Source: Janthinobacterium lividum
Lineage (GTDB): Bacteria > Pseudomonadota > Gammaproteobacteria > Burkholderiales > Burkholderiaceae_D
Direction: 5' to 3'
Assembly (NCBI RefSeq): GCF_011601275.1
Contig: NZ_JAAOLY010000006.1
Coordinates: forward strand, 186,001-250,000
DNA length: 64,000 nucleotides
The translations under genes and the position numbers were made by a program. Positions 43,925 through 53,069 of the stretch are shown in pieces (positions within the stretch are counted from its first letter, which is position 1; the number at the start of each line of letters is the position of its first letter). The notes under the pieces were generated by a model, which was given only the letters and a program-made list of their open reading frames with translations, searched no databases and was not told the origin of the DNA.

Positions 43925-45129
43925 CCACCCGCCTTGTCCACCGCCTCTGCCACCATCTCCGCCGTGGCGGCCGCCAGGGTCCAGCCCAGGTGGCCGTGGC
44001 CCGTGTTGTAGTACACGCCCGGCGCCTTGCCCGGCCCCACTTTCGGCAGCATGTCGGGCAGCATGGGGCGCAAGCCCGCCCACGGGATCACCTTGCGCGT
44101 ATTCACGCCAGGAAAACACTGCTCCACCCATTGCAACAGGGGGCGGATGCGGTCGGCGCGGATATCGTGGTTGACGCCGTTGAATTCCGCCGTGCCCGCC
44201 ACCCTGAGCCGGTCTTCACCGAGGCGACTGCTGACCAGCTTGGTCGCGTCGTCGAGCAGGCTGACGCACGGTGCGGCCGCGCGGCTGGCGGCATCGTCGA
44301 GCTGCACGGTAATCGAATAGCCTTTCACGGGATACACGTTGACATGGTCGCCCAGGCTGGCCGCCATGGCCCGGCTGGCCGTGCCCGCGCAGATGACGAC
44401 GGCGTCGAACAGGCTGCTGTCTTCGCCCATGGCGACGCGCACCTTGCCGTGCTCGCGCGCCAGCGCCGCGACTTCCTCGCCATAGCGGCAGGCCACGCCC
44501 AGGCGGGCGCAGGCGTCGGCCAGGGCGCTGGTGAATTTGTGGATGTCGCCCGTGGAGTCGCTGTCCGTGTAGTAGCCGCCGTAAAAGTGGCCGGCCAGGG
44601 CCGGTTCGATGGCGCGCATTTCCTGCGGCGTGACGGCGCGCCGCTGCAAGCCGCCCTGCGCCAGCAGGCGCGACACCTCGGCCGCCCGCTCGAAGCCGCG
44701 CTGGTCGCGGTAGACGTGCAGGATGCCGGCGCGGCGGTGATCGAAGTCGATGTTTTCCGCTTCGGCCCACGCAAACAGATGTTCACGCGCGGCGATCGCC
44801 ATACGGGCCGTGGCGATGGTGTTGCGCTCGTAACCCGGCATGGCGGCGAGAAACTGCGCAAACCAGCTCAGCTTGTGCCAGCTGGGCCAGGGATGCAGCA
44901 GCAGAGGCGCATCGCGCCGCGCCATCCATTTCAGGGCGTTCAAAATCGTTGCCTTGTGGTTCCACACTTCCGCGTGCGAGGCCGACAATTGCCCGCCGTT
45001 CGCATACGACGTTTCCATGGCCGCGTAGCGGTGGCGCTCGATCAGGGTCACGTCCACGCCCCGTTTCGCCAATGCATAGGCTGTCGTCACGCCCGTGATC
45101 CCTGCGCCCAGCACGGCCACGCGCTTCAT
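43921..45129 (-). CDS. dadA: D-amino acid dehydrogenase small subunit-like FAD oxidoreductase
   Basis: This 402-aa DAO-family flavoprotein begins KRVAVLGAGITGVTTAYALAKRG, the FAD-binding fold. It has SYANGGQLSASHAEVWNHKA, MRAIEPAL, VNVYPVKGYSITVQL and GHGHLGWTLAAATAEMVAE, all usual in DadA. It oxidises D-amino acids at the inner membrane and passes electrons to quinone. Its ATG overlaps the HxlR stop by four bases, so the regulator and enzyme are cotranscribed. It may serve a D-amino acid or a related amine. Confidence 0.87.
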   Translation of the reverse strand: MKRVAVLGAGITGVTTAYALAKRGVDVTLIERHRYAAMETSYANGGQLSASHAEVWNHKATILNALKWMARRDAPLLLHPWPSWHKLSWFAQFLAAMPGYERNTIATARMAIAAREHLFAWAEAENIDFDHRRAGILHVYRDQRGFERAAEVSRLLAQGGLQRRAVTPQEMRAIEPALAGHFYGGYYTDSDSTGDIHKFTSALADACARLGVACRYGEEVAALAREHGKVRVAMGEDSSLFDAVVICAGTASRAMAASLGDHVNVYPVKGYSITVQLDDAASRAAAPCVSLLDDATKLVSSRLGEDRLRVAGTAEFNGVNHDIRADRIRPLLQWVEQCFPGVNTRKVIPWAGLRPMLPDMLPKVGPGKAPGVYYNTGHGHLGWTLAAATAEMVAEAVDKAGG

Positions 45130-45584
45130 TGCGGCAACACCTTGTGCACGACCGTATCGCCCGCCTGCAAGACGCGGCCATCGGGCGCCAGCACGTCCAT
45201 CCTGCGCACGGGCAAGCCTGAGCCACGCTGCAGCAAGGTCGAATGCGCCTCGCCCGCTTCAAACAATTGCGCCTCGCTCCACTGGCGCAAGCCGACGACG
45301 ACGGGAAACAGCGCCAGCCCCTTTTGCGTCAGCACGTATTCCTGGTAAGCCGTGCCGTCCGAGGCGGGCGCAACCGTGAAGATGCCCTCTTCCACCAGGG
45401 TGTGCAGGCGGTCGGCCAGGATGTTCTTCGCCACGCCCAGGCTTTTCTGGAATTCGCCGAACCTGCGCATGCCGTCGAAGGCGTCGCGCACGATCAGGAG
45501 CGACCAGCGCTCGCCGATCACGTCGAGCGCGCGCGCCACGGGACAGGAATCGGTTTTCAGGCTCTTGCGCTTGGCCACGGGCAT
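45126..45584 (-). CDS. HxlR-family transcriptional regulator
   Basis: The product has 152 aa. Its winged helix runs from CPVARALDVIGERWSLLIVRDAFDGMRRFGEF to LTQKGLALFPVVVGLRQW, with the N-terminal cysteine of the family at residue 14. A C-terminal tail of about 40 residues is unusual in length. Some HxlR proteins use that cysteine to sense aldehydes or oxidants. It is divergent from an MFS gene and overlaps dadA, and probably controls both. Confidence 0.88.
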   Translation of the reverse strand: MPVAKRKSLKTDSCPVARALDVIGERWSLLIVRDAFDGMRRFGEFQKSLGVAKNILADRLHTLVEEGIFTVAPASDGTAYQEYVLTQKGLALFPVVVGLRQWSEAQLFEAGEAHSTLLQRGSGLPVRRMDVLAPDGRVLQAGDTVVHKVLPQ

Positions 45585-45635
45585 TCTCCAGGATTGAGTG
45601 GTTGCATTTTAAAACTTCTCGGCGTAGACTCCAAC

Positions 45636-45654
45636 TGGTTTTAATTTGAAACCA
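45636..45654. promoter_or_regulatory. Candidate HxlR operator
   Basis: TGGTTT and AAACCA are perfect arms around TAATTTG in the gap between the divergent HxlR and MFS genes. A similar half-site (GTGGTTGCATTTTAAAAC) lies about 38 bases closer to the HxlR gene. Confidence 0.5.
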
Positions 45655-45669
45655 CTTACATACAAGCCC

Positions 45670-46860
45670 ATGCGCGACACAACGACTCCCATCACGACAG
45701 CACTTCCCCCCACCCTCGTCTGGCTGTTTGCCACGGCGGCCGGCCTCAGCGTGGCCAATGTGTATTACGCCCAGCCCTTGCTCGCCACCCTGGCGCACGA
45801 GTTCGGCATGACGGAGGCGGCCAGCGGCATGGTCATCACGGCCACGCAGATCGGCTGCGCGCTGGCCCTGCTGCTGCTCGTTCCCCTCGGCGACATGCTG
45901 AACCGGCGACGTTTGACCCTGTTCCAGCTGGGCATGCTGGTCATCACCCTGGCGGCGCTGGCTTGCGCCCGTTCCACGGCCGCCTTGCTGGGCGGCATGC
46001 TGCTGGTGGGTTTGCTGGGCACTGCCATGACGCAGGGCTTGATCGCCTACGCGGCCAGCGCGGCGGCCAGCCATGAGCGGGGGAGAGTCGTCGGCATGGC
46101 GCAAGGCGGCGTGGTGATCGGCTTGCTGCTGGCGCGCACCCTGTCAGGCGTGGTGGCCGATGTGGCTGACTGGCGCGCCGTGTATTTTGTTTCGGCGGCC
46201 ATCGCTTGCGCCCTGTTGCTGCTGCTGTGGCGCATGCTGCCGCCGCCGGCGCTGTCGAGCAAAAAGCTCGCGTATGGCGCCCTGCTCGCCTCGATGCTGG
46301 ACATGCTGCTGCACAACAAGGTGCTGCGCGTGCGGGGCATGCTGGCCTTGCTGATGTTTGCCGTCTTCAATATTTTCTGGAGCGCCCTGGTGCTGCCCTT
46401 GACGGCGCAAGGTTATTCCCACGCGGCCATCGGCGCGTTTGGCCTGGTAGGCGTGATCGGCGCGCTGGGCGCGGCGCGCGCGGGCGCCATGGCGGACAAG
46501 GGGCGCGCGCAGTGGACGACGGGCGCGGCCCTGCTGCTGCTGCTGGCCGCATGGCTGCCGCTCAGTTTTGCGGGCGCGGCCCTGTGGCCGTTAATCGTTG
46601 GCATCATCGCGCTGGACCTGGCGGGCCAGGCCATCCACGTGACGAATCAGAGCCTGATTTTCAAGCAGGACAGCGACGCGCACAGCCGCCTGGTGGCGTG
46701 CTACATGCTGTTTTATGCGGTGGGAAGCGGACTCGGTGCGATTGCCGCCACCAGCGTGTATGCGCTGGCGGGCTGGCATGGGGTATGCGCGCTGGGCGCG
46801 GCGGTCAGCTTGCTCGCCCTGCTGTTCTGGCGGCTGACCTTGCCTGCTGAAAAAACCTAG
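45670..46860 (+). CDS. MFS efflux transporter (DHA1 type)
   Basis: The product has 396 aa and 12 predicted helices. After helix 2 comes the loop GDMLNRRRLTL, the MFS motif A variant. Helix 5 carries GMAQGGVVIGLLLARTLSGVVADVADWRAVYFVSA, motif C of drug/proton antiporters. ATG at 45670 is used, and a TTG eight codons upstream lies inside the candidate operator. Regulation by the divergent HxlR protein is likely; the substrate is unknown. Confidence 0.88.
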   Translation: MRDTTTPITTALPPTLVWLFATAAGLSVANVYYAQPLLATLAHEFGMTEAASGMVITATQIGCALALLLLVPLGDMLNRRRLTLFQLGMLVITLAALACARSTAALLGGMLLVGLLGTAMTQGLIAYAASAAASHERGRVVGMAQGGVVIGLLLARTLSGVVADVADWRAVYFVSAAIACALLLLLWRMLPPPALSSKKLAYGALLASMLDMLLHNKVLRVRGMLALLMFAVFNIFWSALVLPLTAQGYSHAAIGAFGLVGVIGALGAARAGAMADKGRAQWTTGAALLLLLAAWLPLSFAGAALWPLIVGIIALDLAGQAIHVTNQSLIFKQDSDAHSRLVACYMLFYAVGSGLGAIAATSVYALAGWHGVCALGAAVSLLALLFWRLTLPAEKT

Positions 46861-46870
46861 CGATAAACGC

Positions 46871-47569
46871 TTAGTTCAACATGGCCGCGGTGGCGGAACC
46901 ATGGCGGTAGGTTTTCAAGGCATCGGGCTGGATCTGGATCAGCGAGCCGCTGACTTTAATCAGATGCAAGTCCGTCAGTTGGTGCAGCACGCGCGACAGG
47001 GTGGCGGGCGCCAGGTTCAGGAACGATGCCAACAGACTTTTCTTCAGGTCCAGCTTGACCTCGTTCGAGCGCTGCTGGTCCGATGCCTGCAGCAAATACT
47101 CGACCACGCGCTGGGTGGCGTTCTGCACGGAGCAGCGCTCCACGTTGCGGATGAAACCCATCAGGTGGTGCGACAGGCTGTTCATCATCTGGCGCGCGAT
47201 GCGGGGCGACTGGTCCAGCAGGCGCAGCAGCGCGTGCGGCGGGATGCGCAGCAGCAAACAGTGCTCAAGCGCTTCGGCGCAGAATGGATACGGTTCATCG
47301 AGGAAAATCATGGCTTCGCCGAAACTCTGGCCCGGACGAATCAGTTCCAGTACCTTGTCGGTCCCTTCCATGGAAAACACGCTCAGCTTGACGAGGCCGA
47401 AGACCACCACATAGGCGCCTTCCGCCACTTCGCCCTTGCGGAACAGCACTTTGCCTTTTTCCACTTCGACACGCACGACATCCTGGCGCAATTGCTCTAA
47501 TTGCGAAGGGGAAATATGGCGGAACAGAGCCTGGCTCGATAGCAAGCCATCGACGTTGACCTTATGCAT
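46871..47569 (-). CDS. Crp/Fnr-family transcriptional regulator
   Basis: The product has 232 aa. The cyclic-nucleotide fold spans residues 15-135 (LFRHISPSQLEQL, GQSFGEAMIFLDEPYPFCAEAL) and the winged helix about 150-215 (KSLLASFLNLAPATLSRVLHQL). It lacks the N-terminal cysteine cluster of Fnr, so it is closer to the Dnr type, whose members respond to nitric oxide or redox. It lies downstream of a NarX/NarL-like pair; a shared role in low-oxygen or nitrogen-oxide control is inferred. Confidence 0.88.
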   Translation of the reverse strand: MHKVNVDGLLSSQALFRHISPSQLEQLRQDVVRVEVEKGKVLFRKGEVAEGAYVVVFGLVKLSVFSMEGTDKVLELIRPGQSFGEAMIFLDEPYPFCAEALEHCLLLRIPPHALLRLLDQSPRIARQMMNSLSHHLMGFIRNVERCSVQNATQRVVEYLLQASDQQRSNEVKLDLKKSLLASFLNLAPATLSRVLHQLTDLHLIKVSGSLIQIQPDALKTYRHGSATAAMLN

Positions 47570-47674
47570 GACACTCTCTTATTAGATTAGCGAATGACTA
47601 AGAGTGTAATGGGCCGGCACGGTCAAGGCCATACGTCAAAGGAACTAGGGTTGTCTAGGCCGGAACGCCATGCA

Positions 47675-47723
47675 GATCAAACAATCGCGGATTCCTTGCG
47701 CACTAATTTCGCTTTGTTTGATC
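47675..47723 (-). repeat. Long inverted repeat after the response regulator gene
   Basis: GATCAAACAA (47675-47684) and TTGTTTGATC (47714-47723) are perfect 10-base arms separated by 29 bases, directly after the response-regulator stop. It could be a weak terminator or an operator for the Crp/Fnr gene. Confidence 0.5.
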
Positions 47724-47724
47724 T

Positions 47725-48372
47725 TTATTTGCTCAACTCGCGCTCGACGGCGTAGACGGCAATCTGCACGCGGCTGCTGAGCTTAAGCTTTTTGAGGATG
47801 TTTTGCACGTGGATTTTCACCGTGCTTTCGGCAACGTCGAGCTGGCGCGCGATTTCCTTGTTGCTCAGCCCTTGCGCCAGGCAAGCCATGGCTTCGCGTT
47901 CGCGCGGCGTCAGTTTGTCATAGTCTTGCTGGGGCGCGTTCTGCCCTGCGCGGAACTGCGACACGAGCTTGGCCGTCATGGCGTCGGCAATCACGGATTC
48001 GCCGGCGGCGGCGCGGCAAATGGCCTGGCCCAGCTGCTCGGCCTCGATATTTTTCAGTAAATAGCCGCGTGCGCCCGCGCGCAAAGCCGCACCCAGGTCG
48101 GCCGCGTTTTCCGACACGGTCAGCATCAGCACCACCATCTGCGGCAGGTCCTGCAAGATCAGCTGCAGCGCCTCGACACCGGACACGCCGGGCATGTTCA
48201 AGTCCATCAGCACCACGTCGGGCTGCAGTTCGGCCGTCAGGCGTACGCCGTCCAGCCCGTTCGATGCCTCGCCCACCACCTGGAATTGAGGATTGCGCTG
48301 CAGCAGCAGCTTGACGCCGCTGCGCAGCAAGGTGTGGTCGTCGACCAGCAGGATTTTGATTGGTGCGTTCAC
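47725..48372 (-). CDS. NarL/FixJ-family response regulator
   Basis: The product has 215 aa. The receiver has ILLVDDHTLLRSGVKLL, the phosphorylation aspartate in DVVLMDLNMPGVSGVEAL and a lysine in GYLLKNIEAEQL. The LuxR-type helix-turn-helix reads LTPREREAMACLAQGLSNKEIARQLDVAESTVKIH. The start is GTG at 48372. It lies 32 bases after the sensor kinase gene and should be its partner. Confidence 0.94.
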   Translation of the reverse strand: MNAPIKILLVDDHTLLRSGVKLLLQRNPQFQVVGEASNGLDGVRLTAELQPDVVLMDLNMPGVSGVEALQLILQDLPQMVVLMLTVSENAADLGAALRAGARGYLLKNIEAEQLGQAICRAAAGESVIADAMTAKLVSQFRAGQNAPQQDYDKLTPREREAMACLAQGLSNKEIARQLDVAESTVKIHVQNILKKLKLSSRVQIAVYAVERELSK

Positions 48373-48404
48373 GTGTTTGTTGCCTGATAGAGATGATTCA
48401 TTTG

Positions 48405-49637
48405 TTACGCGGCCTGGCGCCGGGCTGACGGCAAGGCCAGCGAGATCGTCGTGCCGCCGCCGGGCGTGCTGTCGATGGCAAATTGCGCACCTAGCCGCTC
48501 GGCCCGTTCCTGCATGATACGCAAGCCGATCTGCAATTCCGTTTTCTTGTCGCGCAGGTTGGCGGCGAAACCTTCGCCATCGTCGCGCACTTGCAGCGCA
48601 AAATCGCGCCCATTGTCCACGCGCAGCGCCACGTTGCTCGCCTGCGCGTGCTTGCGGATATTCGACAGCGCTTCCTGCACGATGAACAGGATCTGCAACT
48701 GCTGCTCGGGCGCCAGCGGCGCGCCGTTGCCGCTCATCTCCAGCATGCCCACCACGCCCGTCTGCAGCTCGAACTTGGCCAGCACTTCCGACAGCTTGCT
48801 TTCCAGGTCGCTGCCATGCCAGCGCGTGCGGAAATTGACGAGCAATTCACGCACGTCCTGGTAGCTTTGCTCGACGCCCATGCGCATCAGCGGCAACACT
48901 TCAGCCGCTTCGTCGAGCTGGCCTCGGCGCACGGAATCGTCGAGCATCTGCACTTGCAGGCTGATGAAGTTCAAGCTTTGCGCGATGCTGTCGTGCAAGC
49001 CTTCGGCCAGCAGGCTGCGTTCGCGCGCCACGGCGAATTCCTTTTCGCGCGCGATCAGGCGCTGGTTTTCAATGGCGATGCCCAGGCTCTGGCCCAGGGT
49101 TTCCAGCCAGCCCTGCTGCTGCGCATGCACGGCTTGCGGACGCGCAAAGTGCAGCGAAAAACTGCCGACCACCTGCTCGCGCGCAAGGATGGGAAAGACG
49201 GCGATGGCGATGAACCCTTCTTCCTGGCAACGGTAGCGCTGCAGGGCATCGACCTGGCGAAAATCGCGGATCTGGATCACGCCCTGCGCCACGGCCGCGC
49301 CGCACAGGCAATCGTTGTTGCGGATGCAGTGCTCCTCTTCCACCATGGCATCGGAAATGCCTTCATGCACGATGATATGCACGGTGTCCTGCTGCGGGTC
49401 GAGGATGCGCACGGTGCCGCCTTCGGCCTGCGCGAACTCCATCACGTGGCGCAAAAAGCCGCGGCACAGCGCATCGATGGCGTGCTGTCCCGCCAGCAAG
49501 GTGGAAATCTCGTGCAGGGTGGCCAGCTGGCGTTCCTGCGCGGCGCTCAGGCCCGATGCGGCTTGCGCCAGGCGGCGCTGGCGCCAGCGCGACGCTGGTA
49601 GTTGTTTGCGGGAAGGTTGACTGCGCGGCGCATGCAT
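48405..49637 (-). CDS. NarX-like soluble histidine kinase with GAF domain
   Basis: The product has 410 aa. A GAF domain spans about residues 30-200 and has a cysteine cluster (EEEHCIRNNDCLCGAAV). A short coiled coil leads to HisKA_3 with the phospho-histidine in AEGLHDSIAQSLNFISLQVQML, then HATPase_c with VQEALSNIRKHAQASNVAL and DDGEGF. There are no membrane helices, unlike NarX itself. ATG at 49637 starts MHAPRSQPSRKQ; upstream in-frame sequence runs into the next gene's terminator and is unlikely. Confidence 0.9.
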   Translation of the reverse strand: MHAPRSQPSRKQLPASRWRQRRLAQAASGLSAAQERQLATLHEISTLLAGQHAIDALCRGFLRHVMEFAQAEGGTVRILDPQQDTVHIIVHEGISDAMVEEEHCIRNNDCLCGAAVAQGVIQIRDFRQVDALQRYRCQEEGFIAIAVFPILAREQVVGSFSLHFARPQAVHAQQQGWLETLGQSLGIAIENQRLIAREKEFAVARERSLLAEGLHDSIAQSLNFISLQVQMLDDSVRRGQLDEAAEVLPLMRMGVEQSYQDVRELLVNFRTRWHGSDLESKLSEVLAKFELQTGVVGMLEMSGNGAPLAPEQQLQILFIVQEALSNIRKHAQASNVALRVDNGRDFALQVRDDGEGFAANLRDKKTELQIGLRIMQERAERLGAQFAIDSTPGGGTTISLALPSARRQAA

Positions 49638-49665
49638 GAAGAACTCGAATCTGAAAAGTGATGCG

Positions 49666-49691
49666 CCCGGCAAGCGCTGCGGCTTGCCGGG
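49666..49691 (-). terminator. Hairpin after the DJ-1/PfpI gene
   Basis: CCCGGCAAGC and GCTTGCCGGG pair perfectly around six bases between the PfpI stop and the kinase start. A TTTT lies about nine bases past the stem on the minus strand. Confidence 0.5.
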
Positions 49692-49701
49692 CTGGTGAAA
49701 G

Positions 49702-50283
49702 TTACAAATGAATCTCGGTACCGAGCAGCTTGACGAACTGCGCCAGCCAGGCCGGATGCGCGGGCCAGGCGGGCGCCGTGACCAACTGGCCATCCGTGAC
49801 GGCGTCCGTGACGGCGATGTCGGCATACGTGCCGCCCGCCAGTGTCACTTCCGGCGCGCAGGCGGAATAGGCGGAAATGCGCTTGCCGCGGATGACGTCG
49901 GCGGCAGCCAGCAATTGCGCGCCGTGGCAGACGGCAGCGACGGGCTTGCCCGCTTCGGCGAAATGGCGCACGGCGGCGATGACTTTCTCGTTCAGGCGCA
50001 GGTATTCGGGGGCACGGCCGCCGGCGATCATCACGGCGTCATAGTCGGCCGGGTCGATCTCGTCGAAGCTGGCGTTCAGGGTGAACAGATGGCCCGGCTT
50101 TTCCGTGTAGGTCTGGTCGCCCTCGAAATCGTGGATGGCCGTCTTGATCGTCTCGCCGCTTTTCTTGCCGGGACAAACTGCATGCACGGTATGGCCGAGC
50201 ATCAGCAGGGCCTGGAACGGCACCATCGTTTCATAATCTTCCGCAAAATCGCCGGTCAAAAACAGAATTTTTTTCGCTGCCAT
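49702..50283 (-). CDS. DJ-1/PfpI-family protein
   Basis: The product has 193 aa. It starts [23 protein letters not shown], with a conserved acidic residue. [17 protein letters not shown] precedes the nucleophile elbow [17 protein letters not shown] with the active cysteine near residue 117. PfpI relatives are glyoxalases, deglycases or proteases; the exact activity cannot be told by eye. GGAG precedes the ATG. It probably belongs to stress defence. Confidence 0.88.
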   Translation of the reverse strand: MAAKKILFLTGDFAEDYETMVPFQALLMLGHTVHAVCPGKKSGETIKTAIHDFEGDQTYTEKPGHLFTLNASFDEIDPADYDAVMIAGGRAPEYLRLNEKVIAAVRHFAEAGKPVAAVCHGAQLLAAADVIRGKRISAYSACAPEVTLAGGTYADIAVTDAVTDGQLVTAPAWPAHPAWLAQFVKLLGTEIHL

Positions 50284-50454
50284 TTGATTCTCCTATGAAA
50301 GATTGATTCCCCAAGACGTATCTTAGCGCGACTTGGCAGCCATACTGGATATTTATCAAACTTTTACCTCTTGATCGAGGATTTTACAGGCTGAGGCAGA
50401 ATTATTTACAGCCTCGCCGGTCCAATCAGGCATACCTACTTGAAAGGCCGGGCC

Positions 50455-50874
50455 ATGGACAGCAACAGCGGCAGCACCCTGATACGTATCTTCGACCATT
50501 TGCCCGATGCCGAGCGCGCCCGCAACAGGCTGCTGGCCGAGGGCCTTCCCCCTCACGCCGTGCAGCTGGACGCGGGCGACGACGAGGCCGGCCCCGCGCA
50601 GGGCAATTTCACGGTCGGCAATCGCGACACCCTCAGCGGCTGGCTGGAACGGGCCGTCCATGCTTTGTTTGGCGGCGACAACGATCCGTACCGGCGCAAC
50701 TACGGCAAGACGGCGTTTCGCGGCATGGTCCGCCTGGTGGTGGCCACGCGCCACGCCAATGAACAGGAGCGCGCACACGCCATCGTGCAAGCTTGCGGCG
50801 GCAGCGATATCGAACAGCGCACGGCCCGCTGCGGACAGGACAGGCACTGCGGCGTGGCGGCCCTGTCCCACTAG
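50455..50874 (+). CDS. Hypothetical stress-type protein
   Basis: This 139-aa soluble protein has LIRIFDHLPDAERARNRLLAEGLP at the start, reminiscent of the fold in general-stress YflT-like proteins that handle membrane- or DNA-associated stress. The middle contains GNFTVGNRDTLSGWLERAVHALFG and a second alpha/beta half FRGMVRLVVATRHANEQE. The end carries CGQDRHCG with two cysteines. I do not assign a family. It is 26 bases upstream of the host-attachment-like gene and probably shares its transcript. Confidence 0.6.
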   Translation: MDSNSGSTLIRIFDHLPDAERARNRLLAEGLPPHAVQLDAGDDEAGPAQGNFTVGNRDTLSGWLERAVHALFGGDNDPYRRNYGKTAFRGMVRLVVATRHANEQERAHAIVQACGGSDIEQRTARCGQDRHCGVAALSH

Positions 50875-50900
50875 CCGGGGCGCACAGCAAGGAGAACGAG

Positions 50901-51374
50901 ATGGACGTCACGTGGGTGGTAGTGGCCGACAGTAGCCGGGCGCGGCTGTTTGCGCTGGGACAGCAAAACCAGCTGGGCGAGCTGCAAGATTTTGTCAACC
51001 CGGCGGGCCGCGAAACGGAGAACGCCTTGAACAGCGACGCCAGCGGACGCTTCGGCAGCGGCATGCGCGCCGGTACCCAGGCGGGCACGCAGGCGCACAC
51101 GACCGAGCCCAGGGTGACGCCGGTCGAGCATACGAACGAACAGTTTGCCCGGCAGATCGCGCAAGTGCTGCAGCAGGGCTTGCAGCAACGGCGCTACAAC
51201 AAGCTGTGCCTCGTCGCCGCGCCCAAGTTCCTGGGGCAGTTGCGTCTAAGCCTGGACGCCCAGGTGGAAAAGCGGCTCAGCCATGCCCTGGCCAGAGATG
51301 TCGCCAGCATGAACGTGCCCCAGCTGGAAGCCTATTTGCAGCAAGCGCTGGACAGGGACGGCGGAGGCAACTGA
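50901..51374 (+). CDS. Host-attachment (AtsA-like) family protein
   Basis: The product has 157 aa and matches the layout of the host-attachment family: TWVVVADSSRARLFAL at the start, LGELQDFVNPAGRETENALNSD, FARQIAQVLQQGLQQRRYNKLCLVAAPKFLGQLR and a C-terminal helical KRLSHALARDVASM. The name comes from a plant-attachment study in rhizobia. The fold resembles a ribosome-associated eRF1-like domain, and the real role in free-living bacteria is unclear. AAGGAG lies seven bases before the ATG. Confidence 0.83.
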   Translation: MDVTWVVVADSSRARLFALGQQNQLGELQDFVNPAGRETENALNSDASGRFGSGMRAGTQAGTQAHTTEPRVTPVEHTNEQFARQIAQVLQQGLQQRRYNKLCLVAAPKFLGQLRLSLDAQVEKRLSHALARDVASMNVPQLEAYLQQALDRDGGGN

Positions 51375-51457
51375 ACGGCAGGTGGCCCGGCGCCACCCGC
51401 AAGCGGGCACAATCTGTGGCAAGATCTGCGTTCTTTCTTTCAAAACCGGAACTTGCC

Positions 51458-51757
51458 ATGATTTTTGAAATTGCCCACATCCAGATCAAATCGGCCACGC
51501 ACAGTGCCTTCGAAGCGGCCGTGGCGAAAGCCGTCCCCCTGTTCCAGCGCGCGCGCGGCTGCGAGTCGATGCGCCTGGAGCGCTCGATCGAAAACGGCGA
51601 TGCCTACCGCCTGGTCGTGGGCTGGACAACCCTGGAAGACCATACCGTGCATTTCCGCGGCAGCGACGACTTCCAGGCATGGCGCGGCCTGGTCGGTGAA
51701 TTTTTCGCCGCACCGCCGCAGGTGGAGCACATGGATACGGTGGTGACGGGGTTTTAA
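51458..51757 (+). CDS. Antibiotic biosynthesis monooxygenase-domain protein
   Basis: This 99-aa ABM-fold (ferredoxin-like) protein has IFEIAHIQIKSATHSAFEAAVAKAVPLFQRARGCESMRLERSIE, then YRLVVGWTTLEDHTVHFRGSDDFQAWRGLV. ABM dimers act as small quinol monooxygenases or heme-degrading enzymes, and some have no catalytic role. No partner gene indicates the substrate here. It converges with pncB. Confidence 0.83.
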   Translation: MIFEIAHIQIKSATHSAFEAAVAKAVPLFQRARGCESMRLERSIENGDAYRLVVGWTTLEDHTVHFRGSDDFQAWRGLVGEFFAAPPQVEHMDTVVTGF

Positions 51758-51799
51758 TACGCAGTGGCAGCACGGGCGTCAGACGCCCGCGCCAGCGCC

Positions 51800-52990
51800 T
51801 TACACGGCAGGATGGTGAAACACTTGCCGCAAGTAAGCGAGGAAGGTCTCATCCTTGCACAAGGTCTTGCCCGGCGAATCGGACAGTTTCGCCACGGACT
51901 GGCCATTGCAGCGCACCAGTTTCATGACGATGTTGAGCGGCGTCAAGCCGACGTCGTTGGTGAGATTGGTGCCGATGCCAAAGCCTGTCATGATGCGGTC
52001 GGCGAAGTGCTGGTACAGGGCAAACGCCTTGTCCAGGTCCAGGCCGTCGGAAAACACGAGGCGCTTGGTATTGGCGTCGATGCGCAAGGCCGCGTAGTGG
52101 GCCAGCGCCTTCTCTCCCCACTCGACAGGATCGCCCGAATCGTGGCGCAAGCCGTCGAACAGCTTGGCGAAATACAGGTCGAAGTCGGCCAGGAAAGCAT
52201 CCATGCCAACCACGTCCGTCAGGGCGATACCCAGGTCGCCCCGGTATTCCTGCACCCAGTCTTCCAATGCCGCCTTTTGAAAATCGCGCAAGCGCACGCC
52301 GAAGGACTGGAACGATTGCATGTATTCATGCGCCATGGTGCCGATCGGCACGATGCCCAGCTTTTTCGCCAGGTAGACATTCGACGTGCCCTTGAAATAC
52401 TCGGGCACCTCGCGCGCCAGGCGCAGCACCACCTCGTCGTGCCAGGCGCCGGAAAAACGCCGGCGCACGCCGAAGTCGGAAAATTCAAACGGGTGCTTGC
52501 GCCGCGGCAGCTTGCCGAATTCCTTGACGGCTTCCACTTTCAAGCCCAGGCGGTGGCGTCCTTCGCGCATGGCCGCGTCCAGGTCGAAGCGGCGGAAATA
52601 CAGTTCGTTGATGATGTACAGCACGAAAATCTCGAAGCCCATCACGTGCACCTGCGGCCCGGCCGCGTGCACGAGCAAGGTGTCGCCATCCGTGCTGACG
52701 TCGATGAACTTGCGTTGGAAACGGAACACCGTCAGAAAGTCGACAAAGTCGCTCTTCATGAAGCGCAGGGTGCGCAGATAAGCCAGCTCGTCGTCCGCAA
52801 ACGACATCGAGCACAGGTGGTCGAGCTGTTCTTCCAGCTCGCCCTTCAGTTCGGCCAGGGGAAAGGCCGTGGCGTTGCGGCAGACAAATTCGTATTCGGT
52901 ATGGGTATTCGGATGACCGTGCAGCAAGGCTTGCCACATTGTAAATTTATACAGATCGGTTTCCAGCAAACTGCGCACTATCGGGGTCAT
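51800..52990 (-). CDS. pncB: Nicotinate phosphoribosyltransferase
   Basis: The product has 396 aa. It begins [21 protein letters not shown], with [30 protein letters not shown] contains the histidine that is autophosphorylated, [16 protein letters not shown] and LTNDVG follow. It converts nicotinate to nicotinate mononucleotide in the Preiss-Handler route to NAD. ATG at 52990 is used. It follows the nicotinamidase-like gene on the same strand, so both salvage steps are together. Confidence 0.95.
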   Translation of the reverse strand: MTPIVRSLLETDLYKFTMWQALLHGHPNTHTEYEFVCRNATAFPLAELKGELEEQLDHLCSMSFADDELAYLRTLRFMKSDFVDFLTVFRFQRKFIDVSTDGDTLLVHAAGPQVHVMGFEIFVLYIINELYFRRFDLDAAMREGRHRLGLKVEAVKEFGKLPRRKHPFEFSDFGVRRRFSGAWHDEVVLRLAREVPEYFKGTSNVYLAKKLGIVPIGTMAHEYMQSFQSFGVRLRDFQKAALEDWVQEYRGDLGIALTDVVGMDAFLADFDLYFAKLFDGLRHDSGDPVEWGEKALAHYAALRIDANTKRLVFSDGLDLDKAFALYQHFADRIMTGFGIGTNLTNDVGLTPLNIVMKLVRCNGQSVAKLSDSPGKTLCKDETFLAYLRQVFHHPAV

Positions 52991-53069
52991 GTGTGTTTTC
53001 TCCAACTTCCTGAAGCCAGAATAGTACGCCACTGCAAGCATTTCAGCAGAGTCCGCTTGCAGGACAGCC

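Noticed and set aside
51775..51791. GGGCGTC/GACGCCC inverted repeat between convergent genes
   Set aside because: The loop would be a single base and no thymine run follows, so it is not a convincing terminator.
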